Positions 17,865 to 26,598 of a stretch of DNA of 64,000 bases are shown one piece after another. Numbering within the stretch: position 1 is the stretch's first letter; each line of letters starts with the position of its first letter. Where the stretch lies: positions 1-64,000 of the forward strand of contig CAZPIO010000014.1 of the NCBI GenBank assembly GCA_964586235.1, read 5' to 3'. The position numbers and the translations under genes are program-made. The notes under the pieces were generated by a model. The model searched no databases. It worked only from the letters and a program-made list of their open reading frames with translations, and was not told where the DNA came from. The DNA comes from JAUCQB01 sp964586235 (GTDB lineage: Bacteria; Planctomycetota; Phycisphaerae; UBA1845; PWPN01).

Positions 17865-19748
17865 ATGAGCACGAACTGGCATGATCGATACGCGGGCAAA
17901 ATGGTAGCCGCGAAGGAGGCCGTCAGGCGCATCGGGAGGGGAAGCCGCGTTTTCATCGGCTCCGCCTGCGGAGAGCCCCAGCATCTGGTCCGGGCAATGG
18001 TCGAGGCCGGGGCGGGCCTGACCGACACTGAGGTGGTGCATGTACTCACCCTCGGCGTCGCCCCATACACCGATCCGAGATACGCCCCCAATTTCCGGGC
18101 CAACGCCTTCTTCATCGGCAACAGCGTGCGCGGGGCGGTCAACGAGTGCCGAGCCGACTATACGCCGATCTTCCTCTCGCAGGTCCCGGCCATGTTCAAG
18201 TCGCGGCGGCTCGACATCGACGCCGCCCTGATCATGGTGAGCCCGCCCGATGAGCACGGCAACTGCAGCCTTGGCGTCTCCGTGGATATCACCAAATCGG
18301 CGGCCGAATCAGCCAAGCTGGTCATCGCTCAGGTGAACACCCACATGCCCAGAACGCTCGGCGACTGCTTCATCCACACCGACCAGATCGACTTCCTGGT
18401 CGAATATGACGAGCCGCTGCTGGAGTGGCCCGCAACCCCGGGCGACGAGATCACTGAGGATATCGCCAACCACATCGCCCGCCTGGTCCCCGACGGGGCC
18501 ACCCTGCAGCTTGGTATCGGCCGCATGCCCGACGCCGTGCTGAGCCACCTGACCGATAAGAACGACCTCGGCATCCACACCGAGATGTTCTCGGACGCAG
18601 TGCTTAAGCTGATCAAGTCCGGCAACATCAACGGCAGGTACAAGACCATCCATCGCGGCAAGACCGTGGGGAGCTTCGCCGCCGGCAGCCACGAGTTGTT
18701 CGACTTCCTCAGCAACAACCCCCAGATTGAGATGCATCCGTCGGACTACACCAATCACCCGTTCATCATCTCTCAGCACGACAACATGGTGGCCATCAAC
18801 GCCGCCCTGGAGGTGGATCTGACCGGCCAGGTGTGCGCCGATTCGCTTGGGCAGACGCTCTACAGCGGTATGGGCGGCCATGCCGACTTCATTCGCGGCG
18901 CAGCCCTGGCCAAGAACGGCAAACCGATCATCGCCCTGCCCAGCACCGCAAAGTCTCCCGAAGGGATTCGTTCACGCATCGTGCCTTGCCTCCAGGAAGG
19001 CGCTGGCGTTATAACCACACGCGGTGACGTCCATTACGTCGTCACCGAGTACGGCGTGGCTTTCTTGCACGGCAAGACCATGCGTGAACGGGCCATGGCT
19101 CTCATCAACATCGCTCACCCGGACTTCCGCGCCGAGCTGCTGCATGCCGCCAAGCGCCGCCGCCTCGTCTACCCGAACCAGATCATGCCGCCCGCCAGGC
19201 ACGAGTATCCCGACCACCTCGAGAAGACCTACAGGCTTCGCAACGGGCAGGAGGCGCTCCTCCGTCCGATCAAACCCGACGACGAGCCGTTGATGAAGGA
19301 GATGTTCTACTCGTTCAGCGAACAGACCGTTTACCTCCGCTATCACGGCTCGCTCAAATCGATGCCGCACAACAAGCTGCAGGTGTTCTGCAACGTCGAC
19401 TACGAAACCGAGATGGCCGTGATCGCCACCATCGGACCCGCAGGGCATGAAGAGGTCATCGGTGTCGGCCGCTACATGACAGACGCGGCCAGAACCAACG
19501 CCGAGTTTGCCTTTGTCGTCCGCGACGACTGGCAACGGCAGGGTCTGGGTACGGCGCTGTTTGACCGCCTGGTGGAGATCGCCCGCGACGCCGGCATCCG
19601 CAAGTTCGGCGCCGACGTGCTGGCCGAGAACAGCGGCATGCTCAAGATCTTCCACCGCTCCGGTCTGGTCGTGCAGACCTCGACCGAGGGGGGCGTGGTC
19701 CGCGTCGAGATGGCTCTGCCCGAAAACGCCGCCAAGGACCGAAAATAG
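17865..19748 (+). CDS. Acetyl-CoA hydrolase/CoA-transferase fused to C-terminal GNAT acetyltransferase
   Basis: A 627-residue two-domain protein. Residues 1-450 are an acetyl-CoA hydrolase/transferase of the Cat1/AarC-like family, with LGIHTEMFSD (the Glu at 240 is the likely catalytic residue) and YSGMGGHADFIRGA. Residues 460-627 are a GNAT acetyltransferase domain, with RNGQEALLRPIKPDDEPLM and the acetyl-CoA loop DDWQRQGLGTALFDRL. The domain closely resembles the regulatory GNAT tail of Pat-type ADP-forming acetyl-CoA synthetases. It begins six bases after the ADP-forming synthetase stop, so they are cotranscribed. Likely roles are moving CoA between acetyl-CoA and another acid, and acetylating a protein such as Acs; both are inference. 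Confidence 0.9.
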   Translation: MSTNWHDRYAGKMVAAKEAVRRIGRGSRVFIGSACGEPQHLVRAMVEAGAGLTDTEVVHVLTLGVAPYTDPRYAPNFRANAFFIGNSVRGAVNECRADYTPIFLSQVPAMFKSRRLDIDAALIMVSPPDEHGNCSLGVSVDITKSAAESAKLVIAQVNTHMPRTLGDCFIHTDQIDFLVEYDEPLLEWPATPGDEITEDIANHIARLVPDGATLQLGIGRMPDAVLSHLTDKNDLGIHTEMFSDAVLKLIKSGNINGRYKTIHRGKTVGSFAAGSHELFDFLSNNPQIEMHPSDYTNHPFIISQHDNMVAINAALEVDLTGQVCADSLGQTLYSGMGGHADFIRGAALAKNGKPIIALPSTAKSPEGIRSRIVPCLQEGAGVITTRGDVHYVVTEYGVAFLHGKTMRERAMALINIAHPDFRAELLHAAKRRRLVYPNQIMPPARHEYPDHLEKTYRLRNGQEALLRPIKPDDEPLMKEMFYSFSEQTVYLRYHGSLKSMPHNKLQVFCNVDYETEMAVIATIGPAGHEEVIGVGRYMTDAARTNAEFAFVVRDDWQRQGLGTALFDRLVEIARDAGIRKFGADVLAENSGMLKIFHRSGLVVQTSTEGGVVRVEMALPENAAKDRK

Positions 19749-19768
19749 ACGGCGGCCGGCAACAGTCC

Positions 19769-20758
19769 TCACTCGGTCACGAGTTCGCCGGTGTAGACGG
19801 CCTCAAAATCGCGTCCTTTCACCTGGCCGAGTGCGTGCAGATCGTCATCGCTCCAACGGGCATCCGGTGCTCCGGAGATGTACCAGCTCGATCCGTTGTC
19901 TGCCACGATCATGCCGTACGTTTTCAAACCGCGGAGAATGACCCGGACGCAGTCCGGGAACGGCGTCAGATCGAAATCCGCCCGCAGCCGCACTCGCAAC
20001 CCCATCGGCGGCAGGTTCGGATCGGTCAAAGTGCTCGCGAAATGCGTGGCCGGCGCCACGTACGCCTGCTGCGTCCGGCTGACGGTGAAGCGGAGAGCAT
20101 GCGTCAATTCGCCCCGTTCGACGATCTCGTCGTAGCGGGCCAGCCCCGGAAATATCGGCAGACCGGCCGCGTCCGCGGATGTCCAGCCCGCCGGCCGCGA
20201 TGCGTTCGATGTGAGGTCGAAGATCGCTCCGGAGCCGGCCAGCCAGCCTGTGGCCGTCGGATAGGCATGGTACAGCTCGTACAGTCTGTGATTGTCCACG
20301 TCGATTGCGATCACATGCCGGTCCCCATCGCTCTGAGAACCACCCTCGATCGGGGCGTCCAGCGCGATCGGGTACGGCCCCGGGTCGCTCTCGTCGCCAT
20401 ACCACTCGAACGTCACCGGTACCACCGGCTCACCCGCGCGCACCACCACGTACGGAATGCCGATGGGAGCACCCTCCCAGACCGTCCCAAAGTCGGGATG
20501 CAGCCCCGTGTCCAGCCCGATCGATGCGATGTAGTTGGACGAATTCGCATGCACGGGAAGTCCGGAGATATCCTGATTCCATGGGTTGTCCGCCGGGAAC
20601 ACCCGATAACCATTCAGACTGGCCGACGGTGTGACTTCATCACCTCCGCCCGCGTTTCCACCCCGCTCGAGGCATCCGCCCACGCCGCCTGCTGCCAGGA
20701 CCACCAAAGCTCCGATGCAACAGCCCTGAGTCAAGCGCCGAGAGATTCTTGGCCGCAT
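19769..20758 (-). CDS. Conserved lipoprotein of unknown function
   Basis: A 329-residue predicted lipoprotein. The signal peptide runs to VGGC, the lipobox, with Cys29 as the lipidated residue. The mature part begins with a Gly-rich linker and then NPWNQDISGLPVHANSSNYI, an opening shared by secreted proteins of several phyla whose function I do not know. Later conserved-looking stretches are DVDNHRLYELYHAYP, TFHFAS-like ATHFASTLTDPN, and TYGMIVADNGSSWYISGAPD. The start at 20758 has GGAGGT six bases upstream; an in-frame ATG twelve codons earlier is less likely. It is convergent with the CoA-hydrolase gene, 20 bases away. Confidence 0.75.
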   Translation of the reverse strand: MRPRISRRLTQGCCIGALVVLAAGGVGGCLERGGNAGGGDEVTPSASLNGYRVFPADNPWNQDISGLPVHANSSNYIASIGLDTGLHPDFGTVWEGAPIGIPYVVVRAGEPVVPVTFEWYGDESDPGPYPIALDAPIEGGSQSDGDRHVIAIDVDNHRLYELYHAYPTATGWLAGSGAIFDLTSNASRPAGWTSADAAGLPIFPGLARYDEIVERGELTHALRFTVSRTQQAYVAPATHFASTLTDPNLPPMGLRVRLRADFDLTPFPDCVRVILRGLKTYGMIVADNGSSWYISGAPDARWSDDDLHALGQVKGRDFEAVYTGELVTE

Positions 20759-20823
20759 GAATACACCTCCGAACAACGTTTCATCAGCATTCATCGGCTA
20801 TTGATCGATGTCCTCTGAGGCGG

Positions 20824-22539
20824 TCAACCGTACAGCTCCCGGCACATTGCCACCAACAGGGCCGCCGACCAGTGATAGTCGGAAACATTGGTGTAGCCTC
20901 CGCCGTAGGCAATCCGCGATTTGCGGTCGATCGCGAACGGCGGGACCTGGTCGTCGCAGTCGTAAAACTCGTAGATGCAGCCGGTGTACCGCCGCCAGCG
21001 GTCGACAATCGCGATCGTGCGGCGCCGGAGCTCCGCAGCCTCGTCGGCAAAGCCGCTGCGATCCAGGCCGACGGCGATGAGCTGGTTCATGTTCAGCCAC
21101 GACGGGCCCCGCCACATGTCCGGATGGAACGTCGGCTCATCGGCCGCCACAGTCGGCACCGGCACCGTCCGCCAGAATCGCTTCGGGCGGACCAGCAGAG
21201 CACGCAGTCTCGCCGCCCGATCCCCCGGAACAACTCCCGCGAACAGCGGCAGGAACGTCACGCACGTCGACAGCACGACCACGCGCCCGTCGGGCAGCAG
21301 GTCGCCATACTGCCCCGCCCGCTCGTCCCACAGCAATCGGTTGATTGCCTCGGCCGCCCGCTGCCGGGCCTGGCGCCATGCGGCCGTGTCGTCGGTGATT
21401 CCAAGAACCTCCGCCATCACCGCCATCTCTTCGAACTCACGGCACAACGTGCAGCTCAAATCCACCGCCCCGAAGTCGGCCCCGTGATCGAACCGCGGGT
21501 TGTTGTCCATCGATTCGTCGCTGTGGAGCCAGCGATAGAGCCCGGTTTCGCCGAAGGCCCTGGTTCGCTGGAAGTACTCCACGTATCGCCTGACCTTGGG
21601 GTAGATCTCCGCGAGGAAATCCTGGTCGCGGCTCGCCTCAGATACCTGCCGCACGGCCCAGGCCAGGACCGGGCTCTGCGAAATCTCCGGGAAGTTGCCG
21701 TCAGGCTTCATCATCAGGGCGATGCGCCCGTCGCTTTCCTGTGTGTCGAAGACCGCGGCCAGCATGTCCTTGGCCAGATCGGGAAAGTGATGCACGTGCC
21801 CGACCGCGTGATAGCCGCTGTCGTGCAACCACATCCAGCGGTGAGGCCAGCGGTCGGGCGTGGTCCAGCGATGGCGGATCTGCCCTTCCGGTTGGCAGGT
21901 GTTGACCCGCATGATGGTCGCCGCCTTGCGATACGTCGCCACGAGCGATTCCGGCAGCCGAGCGGGCAGTTCAATCGCTTCAACCCACCGCTTGCGGGCG
22001 TCGATCATTCCGTCGAGATCCGCCGCCAGACCCTTCTCCGCGTTGGCTATCGCCGCCCCCCCGTTTTCGCCGCGGGCGAGGGCGAACCGCACGACCTGGC
22101 CATCGTGTCGCACCACCAGCACGGCCACACCCTCCCGAGATCGATGGAGGTACTGCCCGGCCTCCAGCGGGCGCGAGGGCATCGTTGCCCCCGTCCACCA
22201 TGGCGGCATTCTATTGATGGTCCTGCCGGCAAAGGTGTCCTGATCGACAGGAGCGAACGCAAGCCGGCCCTCCTCGCCGTCGGTGAAGTTGACGCTCAGC
22301 CGGATGGCGTCGCCGGTGACGATCTCGAACCACGGCTGGCAGCGCGGATACTTACGGCCGGGGTCCTGCCCGCGGCTCGCCTGGCACCACAGCTCGATCG
22401 CCGGATCGAAAAACACACGCAGCCCGATCCGGTCGCCCAGCGTGTGAGCCACCATCGGCGACGCCGCCCGCGTCGGCCCTTCCATCCCGCTGAATGCGAA
22501 TAACTGTCCCGGCCCCCAAGTGTTTGGAATCACGCTCAT
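20824..22539 (-). CDS. GH63/trehalase-like (alpha/alpha)6-barrel glycosidase
   Basis: A 571-residue protein with the C-terminal (alpha/alpha)6 barrel of the MGH1/GH63-GH37-like glycosidases. Recognisable blocks are RWMWLHDSGYH, DNNPRFDHGADFGAVDLSC, MWRGPSWLNMNQLIAVGL and the closing GGGYTNVSDYHWSAALLV. The Asp of WLHDSGYH and acidic residues around DSDESMDNNPR are candidate catalytic sites, not assigned with certainty. No signal peptide is seen, so it probably acts in the cytoplasm on an alpha-linked oligosaccharide. It starts at 22539, 109 bases from the divergent UroD-family gene. Confidence 0.8.
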   Translation of the reverse strand: MSVIPNTWGPGQLFAFSGMEGPTRAASPMVAHTLGDRIGLRVFFDPAIELWCQASRGQDPGRKYPRCQPWFEIVTGDAIRLSVNFTDGEEGRLAFAPVDQDTFAGRTINRMPPWWTGATMPSRPLEAGQYLHRSREGVAVLVVRHDGQVVRFALARGENGGAAIANAEKGLAADLDGMIDARKRWVEAIELPARLPESLVATYRKAATIMRVNTCQPEGQIRHRWTTPDRWPHRWMWLHDSGYHAVGHVHHFPDLAKDMLAAVFDTQESDGRIALMMKPDGNFPEISQSPVLAWAVRQVSEASRDQDFLAEIYPKVRRYVEYFQRTRAFGETGLYRWLHSDESMDNNPRFDHGADFGAVDLSCTLCREFEEMAVMAEVLGITDDTAAWRQARQRAAEAINRLLWDERAGQYGDLLPDGRVVVLSTCVTFLPLFAGVVPGDRAARLRALLVRPKRFWRTVPVPTVAADEPTFHPDMWRGPSWLNMNQLIAVGLDRSGFADEAAELRRRTIAIVDRWRRYTGCIYEFYDCDDQVPPFAIDRKSRIAYGGGYTNVSDYHWSAALLVAMCRELYG

Positions 22540-22647
22540 GTCTCACAATCCTCGGTACCATCGCCTTCTATGAGTTGGCATAGTATAAGGGGAAAATTGG
22601 GGTGAATGCGCCGGCTGGCGGCCGGTCTTGCGTCAAGGAAAGCATGG

Positions 22648-23805
22648 ATGAGTGGATCTCGCGAACGATTCTTCGCCGCCGTGAGGCATCAGCGCCCGGA
22701 CCGCGTGCCCATGGACCTGTGGGTGCGGCCTGAGGTGATGCGCGAGTTGAGCCGGCACCTCGGCGTGGAGCAGGTTGCCGATGTCCTCGGCATAGACTTC
22801 GCCAACGTGGACTTGCCGGATCGTTTCGCCGGATTCGACCGCAAGGCCGCCGACCCGAGAGGCGGCGACTGGCCCGGAGCGGGCGGGCGGTATATCTGGC
22901 ACGACGAGCGGACCTTCGAAGACCCCTGGGGCATCGTTCGGCGCGTCGGCTCGGACGGCAAGCTGGTGGAGTGGATCAGCGGGCCGTTCGCCGAGACAAC
23001 CGATCTGGCGAGCTACATTTTCCCCTGTACCGATCACTTGGCCGAGCCCTCCGAGATCACCGCGCAGATCGCAAGCCTCAAGGCCGCCGACAAGATCGTC
23101 TGCACCGAGGTCGCGATGCCCTTCAAGCGGGCCTGGCACATGCGCGGCCTGGAAAACCTGCTCTGCGACATGCTGATCGACCGGGAATTCGTGGCGGGGC
23201 TGTACGACCGGATCTATGCCTTCGAAACCGAGCGGGCAGTGCGAGCTGCGACGGCTGGGGCGGACGTGATCCAGGTCGTCGGCGACATCGCGATGGAGGA
23301 CCGGCTGCTGTTCAAGCCCGAGATCTTCCGCGAACTCGATGTACCCCGCCTCCGCGAGATGATCCGGAAAACGCGCGAGGCCAGACCCGACGTGCTGATG
23401 TTCTACCACTCCGACGGCGATCTCACCGAGGCCATGGACGACCTGATCAGCGCCGGCTTCGACATCATCAACCCCATCCAGCCCGAATGCATGGACCCCT
23501 ACGAGGTCAAGCAGCGCTGGGGCGGCCGGATCACCCTCTGGGGTACGATCAGCGTGCGGACGACGCTGCCTGGCGGCACGCCGGATTCCATCAGGACCCT
23601 CGTGCACGAACGGATCCGCCGATGCGGCCACAACGGCGGCTTCGTCCTGGCCCCTGCCAATCTCATCTCCTACGACACGCCGGTCGAAAACGTCCTGGCC
23701 ATGTACGAGGCCGCGCGGGAGTTCAGGTGGCAGTCCCCTGTTTCCGACCGTACGCTGCAACGCGAACACCGAGAATCAGCATGTGGCCGGCCATCAGCCA
23801 CATGA
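22648..23805 (+). CDS. Uroporphyrinogen decarboxylase-family protein (not HemE)
   Basis: A 385-residue TIM-barrel protein of the UroD/MtaA superfamily. It opens MSGSRERFFAAVRHQRPDRV, followed by PMDLWV, the usual family start. Later blocks include ADVIQVVGDIAMED, MFYHSDGDLTEAMDDLISAG and GFDIINPIQPECMDP. Members of this branch, frequent in planctomycetes, are often corrinoid-dependent methyltransferases or uncharacterised enzymes of sugar or methyl metabolism, not heme synthesis enzymes. AAGGAA seven bases before the ATG at 22648 favours this start. The 3' end overlaps the convergent zinc-ribbon gene by 83 bases, so the C-terminal ~27 residues may be an extension by read-through past the conserved end. 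Confidence 0.85.
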   Translation: MSGSRERFFAAVRHQRPDRVPMDLWVRPEVMRELSRHLGVEQVADVLGIDFANVDLPDRFAGFDRKAADPRGGDWPGAGGRYIWHDERTFEDPWGIVRRVGSDGKLVEWISGPFAETTDLASYIFPCTDHLAEPSEITAQIASLKAADKIVCTEVAMPFKRAWHMRGLENLLCDMLIDREFVAGLYDRIYAFETERAVRAATAGADVIQVVGDIAMEDRLLFKPEIFRELDVPRLREMIRKTREARPDVLMFYHSDGDLTEAMDDLISAGFDIINPIQPECMDPYEVKQRWGGRITLWGTISVRTTLPGGTPDSIRTLVHERIRRCGHNGGFVLAPANLISYDTPVENVLAMYEAAREFRWQSPVSDRTLQREHRESACGRPSAT

Positions 23806-24394
23806 GCGGCGACAGCAGCAGCACAAACCACCCGGACTCAGGCCAATAGATCCAGAAGACCAGGAGGCCGAGCGCAATCGCGCCGAATACCGCGACGCTC
23901 AGCCTCACTGTTCGCAGGTTCCTGGGCCAGTTCTCCAGGTACTCGATCTCCCATTTCCGCCACCAGAAGGCCCACTTCGGATCCTCCAGCCGCATCGGCG
24001 TCTCGGGGATCTTCCAGCCGCACTCAGGGCAGATGCCGCTGACGTTGCCGGTCAGATCGTACTCGCATCGCCCGCAGTGCCCGGTATCATCGGCGTAGTT
24101 CCGCTGCGCTTCGTCTTCCGTCTGGCGTCTCATCGCCGGCCACACCAACGAGGCCGCACTCACCACCATCACCCCGAGGAGTAGAGCAGCCTGCCATTCA
24201 GTCACTCCATAGCTAAGCAAAAGCCAGGCGAGCATCCCGAAGGAAGTCACCTGGTTGAAGAGGACCCAGCGGTACCGCTTCCGAACGGCCCGCGGGGAGA
24301 GCGAACGCCCGATCCGCCGGTTGACGATCAGCCCGACCACATCGAGCGTCAGGGAGACGCCGACAAAAACCGCAAGCAGCAGCCAGGTACCCAT
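23723..24394 (-). CDS. Planctomycete-type membrane protein with central zinc ribbon
   Basis: A 223-residue protein with an N-terminal membrane segment (3-24), a hairpin of two more (about 47-62 and 67-84), a cytoplasmic zinc ribbon (Cys107, Cys110, Cys122, Cys125 in HCGRCEYDLTGNVSGICPEC) and two C-terminal membrane segments (about 175-218). The Y(D/N)LTG...CPECG ribbon is very common in planctomycete membrane proteins of unknown function. The start at 24394 gives a clean membrane N-terminus. It overlaps the convergent UroD-family gene tail to tail. It has no cysteine run, unlike the related proteins at 38373-39807. Confidence 0.8.
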   Translation of the reverse strand: MGTWLLLAVFVGVSLTLDVVGLIVNRRIGRSLSPRAVRKRYRWVLFNQVTSFGMLAWLLLSYGVTEWQAALLLGVMVVSAASLVWPAMRRQTEDEAQRNYADDTGHCGRCEYDLTGNVSGICPECGWKIPETPMRLEDPKWAFWWRKWEIEYLENWPRNLRTVRLSVAVFGAIALGLLVFWIYWPESGWFVLLLSPLMWLMAGHMLILGVRVAAYGRKQGTAT

Positions 24395-24600
24395 GATTCT
24401 CCGGACTCCCAAGGGACAGTGCCGCCCCGCAGTCGCCCAATGCACCGATGGCGTCCTTGCCCTGCCGGCAAATCACTTCCTCCCCAGCCGATTCTGCAGC
24501 CGGTCACAGCTTTCGCCGATCTTAGCCGTGCTGATTGCCGAAAGCAGTCCTGTGCCCGGCCTATTCCGAGGAGCCCGCCCGGATCAAACGTTGGAGCGAC

Positions 24601-25452
24601 TCATTCATTCTCGATGATCGCCTTCACGTGCCTGGCGAAATCCTCCATGCGGGCTTGTGTGTAAATCATGTCGACCAGGCCTTCGTTGTGATACTCGATG
24701 AGTCGTTTCAGGTCGCTCTCGCGGTTGAGCCAGCCGCGTCCGTCAGTGACAAGGAAGAAGTACGTGTGGTATTCCTTGACCTGCCCGATCTTGAGGACAT
24801 CCCCAAGGAAGTCGGTCAACTTGCTGCCGGTGGCTTCGAAGCCTTTGGCCTCGACCACGATCTTCGGATGATTGCGGCCGATGATCGCGAAATCGCATTT
24901 GGCCCCCTGACCCCTCTTTCCAATGAACCTGACCCGGGGCTCGAAGGCGACCGGAATGCCCCGCAGAACCTGCTCGACCCGATCCTCCAAGGCACGACCT
25001 CGCTTCTGTCCGGCGATCGCCCGGCCACGGCTCATGCGATAGCGCTCGATGAGAATGTCCTCGAGCGTCCAGTTGCGTCGGAGGTCCTTGACGAGGAGAT
25101 CGGGGACACCGAGCGCGACGATCGCGCGTGCCATGCGGGTGGGATCCTGCCTGGCGAGCAGGCGCAGGCGACTCCACGTGGCAGCTCTCATGTCCAGGTG
25201 CTTACACAGCCGATGAGCCGCTGATTCCTGCCCTTCGCCCATCAGCAAACGGCATACGTCCAGAAATGCGGCATTGTCTTCGAGCATCGATGCAAGCTCA
25301 GTTACGCTCGGCGCGCGCTTGAGCCGTCGCAGACGCGACAGCGAATCGCGGACCACCTGAATGAGCTCTTCTGCCTGATCGTCCATCCAGTCAGAAGGCA
25401 AATCGCCGAGTTCCGCCAGAATCTGCTTTAGATTGACCTTCTGGAGTTTCAT
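24601..25452 (-). CDS. Type II restriction endonuclease candidate (PD-(D/E)XK)
   Basis: A 283-residue protein whose C-terminal half has a PD-(D/E)XK core: AKCDFAIIGRNHPKIVVEAK gives Asp187, Glu201 and Lys203. Following TYFFLVTDGRGWLNRES and the preceding GRALEDRVEQVL fit a restriction nuclease fold of the DpnII-like type. The N-terminal half is helical and may recognise DNA. Its ATG overlaps the stop of the upstream D12-class methyltransferase in a 4-base ATGA, the classic layout of a type II restriction-modification operon. The recognition sequence cannot be read from the sequence. Confidence 0.8.
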   Translation of the reverse strand: MKLQKVNLKQILAELGDLPSDWMDDQAEELIQVVRDSLSRLRRLKRAPSVTELASMLEDNAAFLDVCRLLMGEGQESAAHRLCKHLDMRAATWSRLRLLARQDPTRMARAIVALGVPDLLVKDLRRNWTLEDILIERYRMSRGRAIAGQKRGRALEDRVEQVLRGIPVAFEPRVRFIGKRGQGAKCDFAIIGRNHPKIVVEAKGFEATGSKLTDFLGDVLKIGQVKEYHTYFFLVTDGRGWLNRESDLKRLIEYHNEGLVDMIYTQARMEDFARHVKAIIENE

Positions 25453-26543
25453 CCGGTCCCCACGATGAGGTACTCACGCACTGCTGCCCGGTCGCTGGAG
25501 ACGCGCGCATGGGTCCCGAAATGATAACGATGCTCACGTTCATGAACCTGGACGCTCTTCTTGTGCTTGCGCATCAGCGTAACCAGCGCATCGAGGTCCG
25601 GATACCCGTTCGATGAATAGGAGAGCACAAGCGTGCTTCGTCGAAACGTCTCAAACATGCGATCGAAAGCGGAAATGCAGGTTCGACGGTAGGAGAAGGG
25701 CGTAAACCGTTTCCGGATCTTCTTGACCCGCGTCGAGGGCAGAATCTCCGCATCCCGGTCCGCCCAGTAGCAGGACAGCCCTTCGAGAAAATGGTACCGC
25801 TTGATGTAGCAGTTATCGTCGGCCCGAGGCACGTAAGGAGGATCCATGTAGACCAGGTCAACACGTTGGTCGGGCAGGTCGAGCACATCCGACCGGCAGG
25901 CGGCATTGTCATGTCCGTTGTCGAACACCGTTGCGTTATAGACCTCCACCGACTCCAGGAAATGCTCCTCCAGCGACAACTTGAGGTCGCGCCGGTCGTC
26001 TTTGTAGTGACTGGGATCACCCGCAACGGTGAACACCCCCCTTGGCTGTCGTTTGATGCATGAGCGGACCAGCGCGGCGATGGCCACGCTGCGGTGATAG
26101 CGGGTCGGCAGATTCGGCATGTTGGACCAGACGTTGTCAAGGAACTGAAGATCGTCAGGCGTAAAGAAAATGCCCGAAAAAGTCTCCTCGATAAACCGTT
26201 CTTTGCGCGGATTCGGCCTCAAGAGGGTTCGGCAATGGTCCGGAGAGAGCCGGTAGCGCGGGTTCTCGATAGTGGCCAGGCTGATGTGGTGAGCGAAATT
26301 CAGGAAGTCATTCGCCACCACGCGCTTGCCCATGCATTTGAACAAATAGGCCACGCAGCCGCTGCCGGAGAACGCGTCAAGGGCCGAGTCGAACTCCAGC
26401 CCGGAGAGAGTCTCGTGAATCCACGAAAGCAGCCTCGCCTTGCTGCCCATATAGCGCAGGAGGGGGTAGGAGCGAGCGCGCTCGGGAAACGCCCGGGCAA
26501 ACGTGAACGTCTGCTGCTCTCGCAGGATCGGGCCGGCTCTCAT
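25449..26543 (-). CDS. D12-class N6-adenine DNA methyltransferase of a type II R-M pair
   Basis: A 364-residue DNA adenine methyltransferase, expected to protect the site cut by the adjacent nuclease. SAM-binding motif I is LDAFSGSGCVAYLFKCMG preceded by RYMGSKARLLSWI, which is typical of the D12/Dam class. The catalytic motif is MDPPYVPRADDN. An ATG at 26543 (MRAGPILREQQ) is chosen because frame upstream of it overlaps the aminotransferase gene and reads as non-homologous sequence. The gene order methylase then nuclease, with ATGA overlap, suggests coupled translation with protection made first. Confidence 0.9.
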   Translation of the reverse strand: MRAGPILREQQTFTFARAFPERARSYPLLRYMGSKARLLSWIHETLSGLEFDSALDAFSGSGCVAYLFKCMGKRVVANDFLNFAHHISLATIENPRYRLSPDHCRTLLRPNPRKERFIEETFSGIFFTPDDLQFLDNVWSNMPNLPTRYHRSVAIAALVRSCIKRQPRGVFTVAGDPSHYKDDRRDLKLSLEEHFLESVEVYNATVFDNGHDNAACRSDVLDLPDQRVDLVYMDPPYVPRADDNCYIKRYHFLEGLSCYWADRDAEILPSTRVKKIRKRFTPFSYRRTCISAFDRMFETFRRSTLVLSYSSNGYPDLDALVTLMRKHKKSVQVHEREHRYHFGTHARVSSDRAAVREYLIVGTG

Positions 26544-26598
26544 GATGCACCAGAATACCAGATTGCCGGCTTCGCGGCTACAACCTTCCCAGGCCGGC

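Noticed and set aside
20872..22503. Plus-strand open frame of 543 codons
   Set aside because: Antisense to the GH63-like gene.
22648..23805. Assignment as hemE
   Set aside because: The sequence fits the broad UroD/MtaA superfamily, lacks the standard HemE opening, and is not near heme genes.
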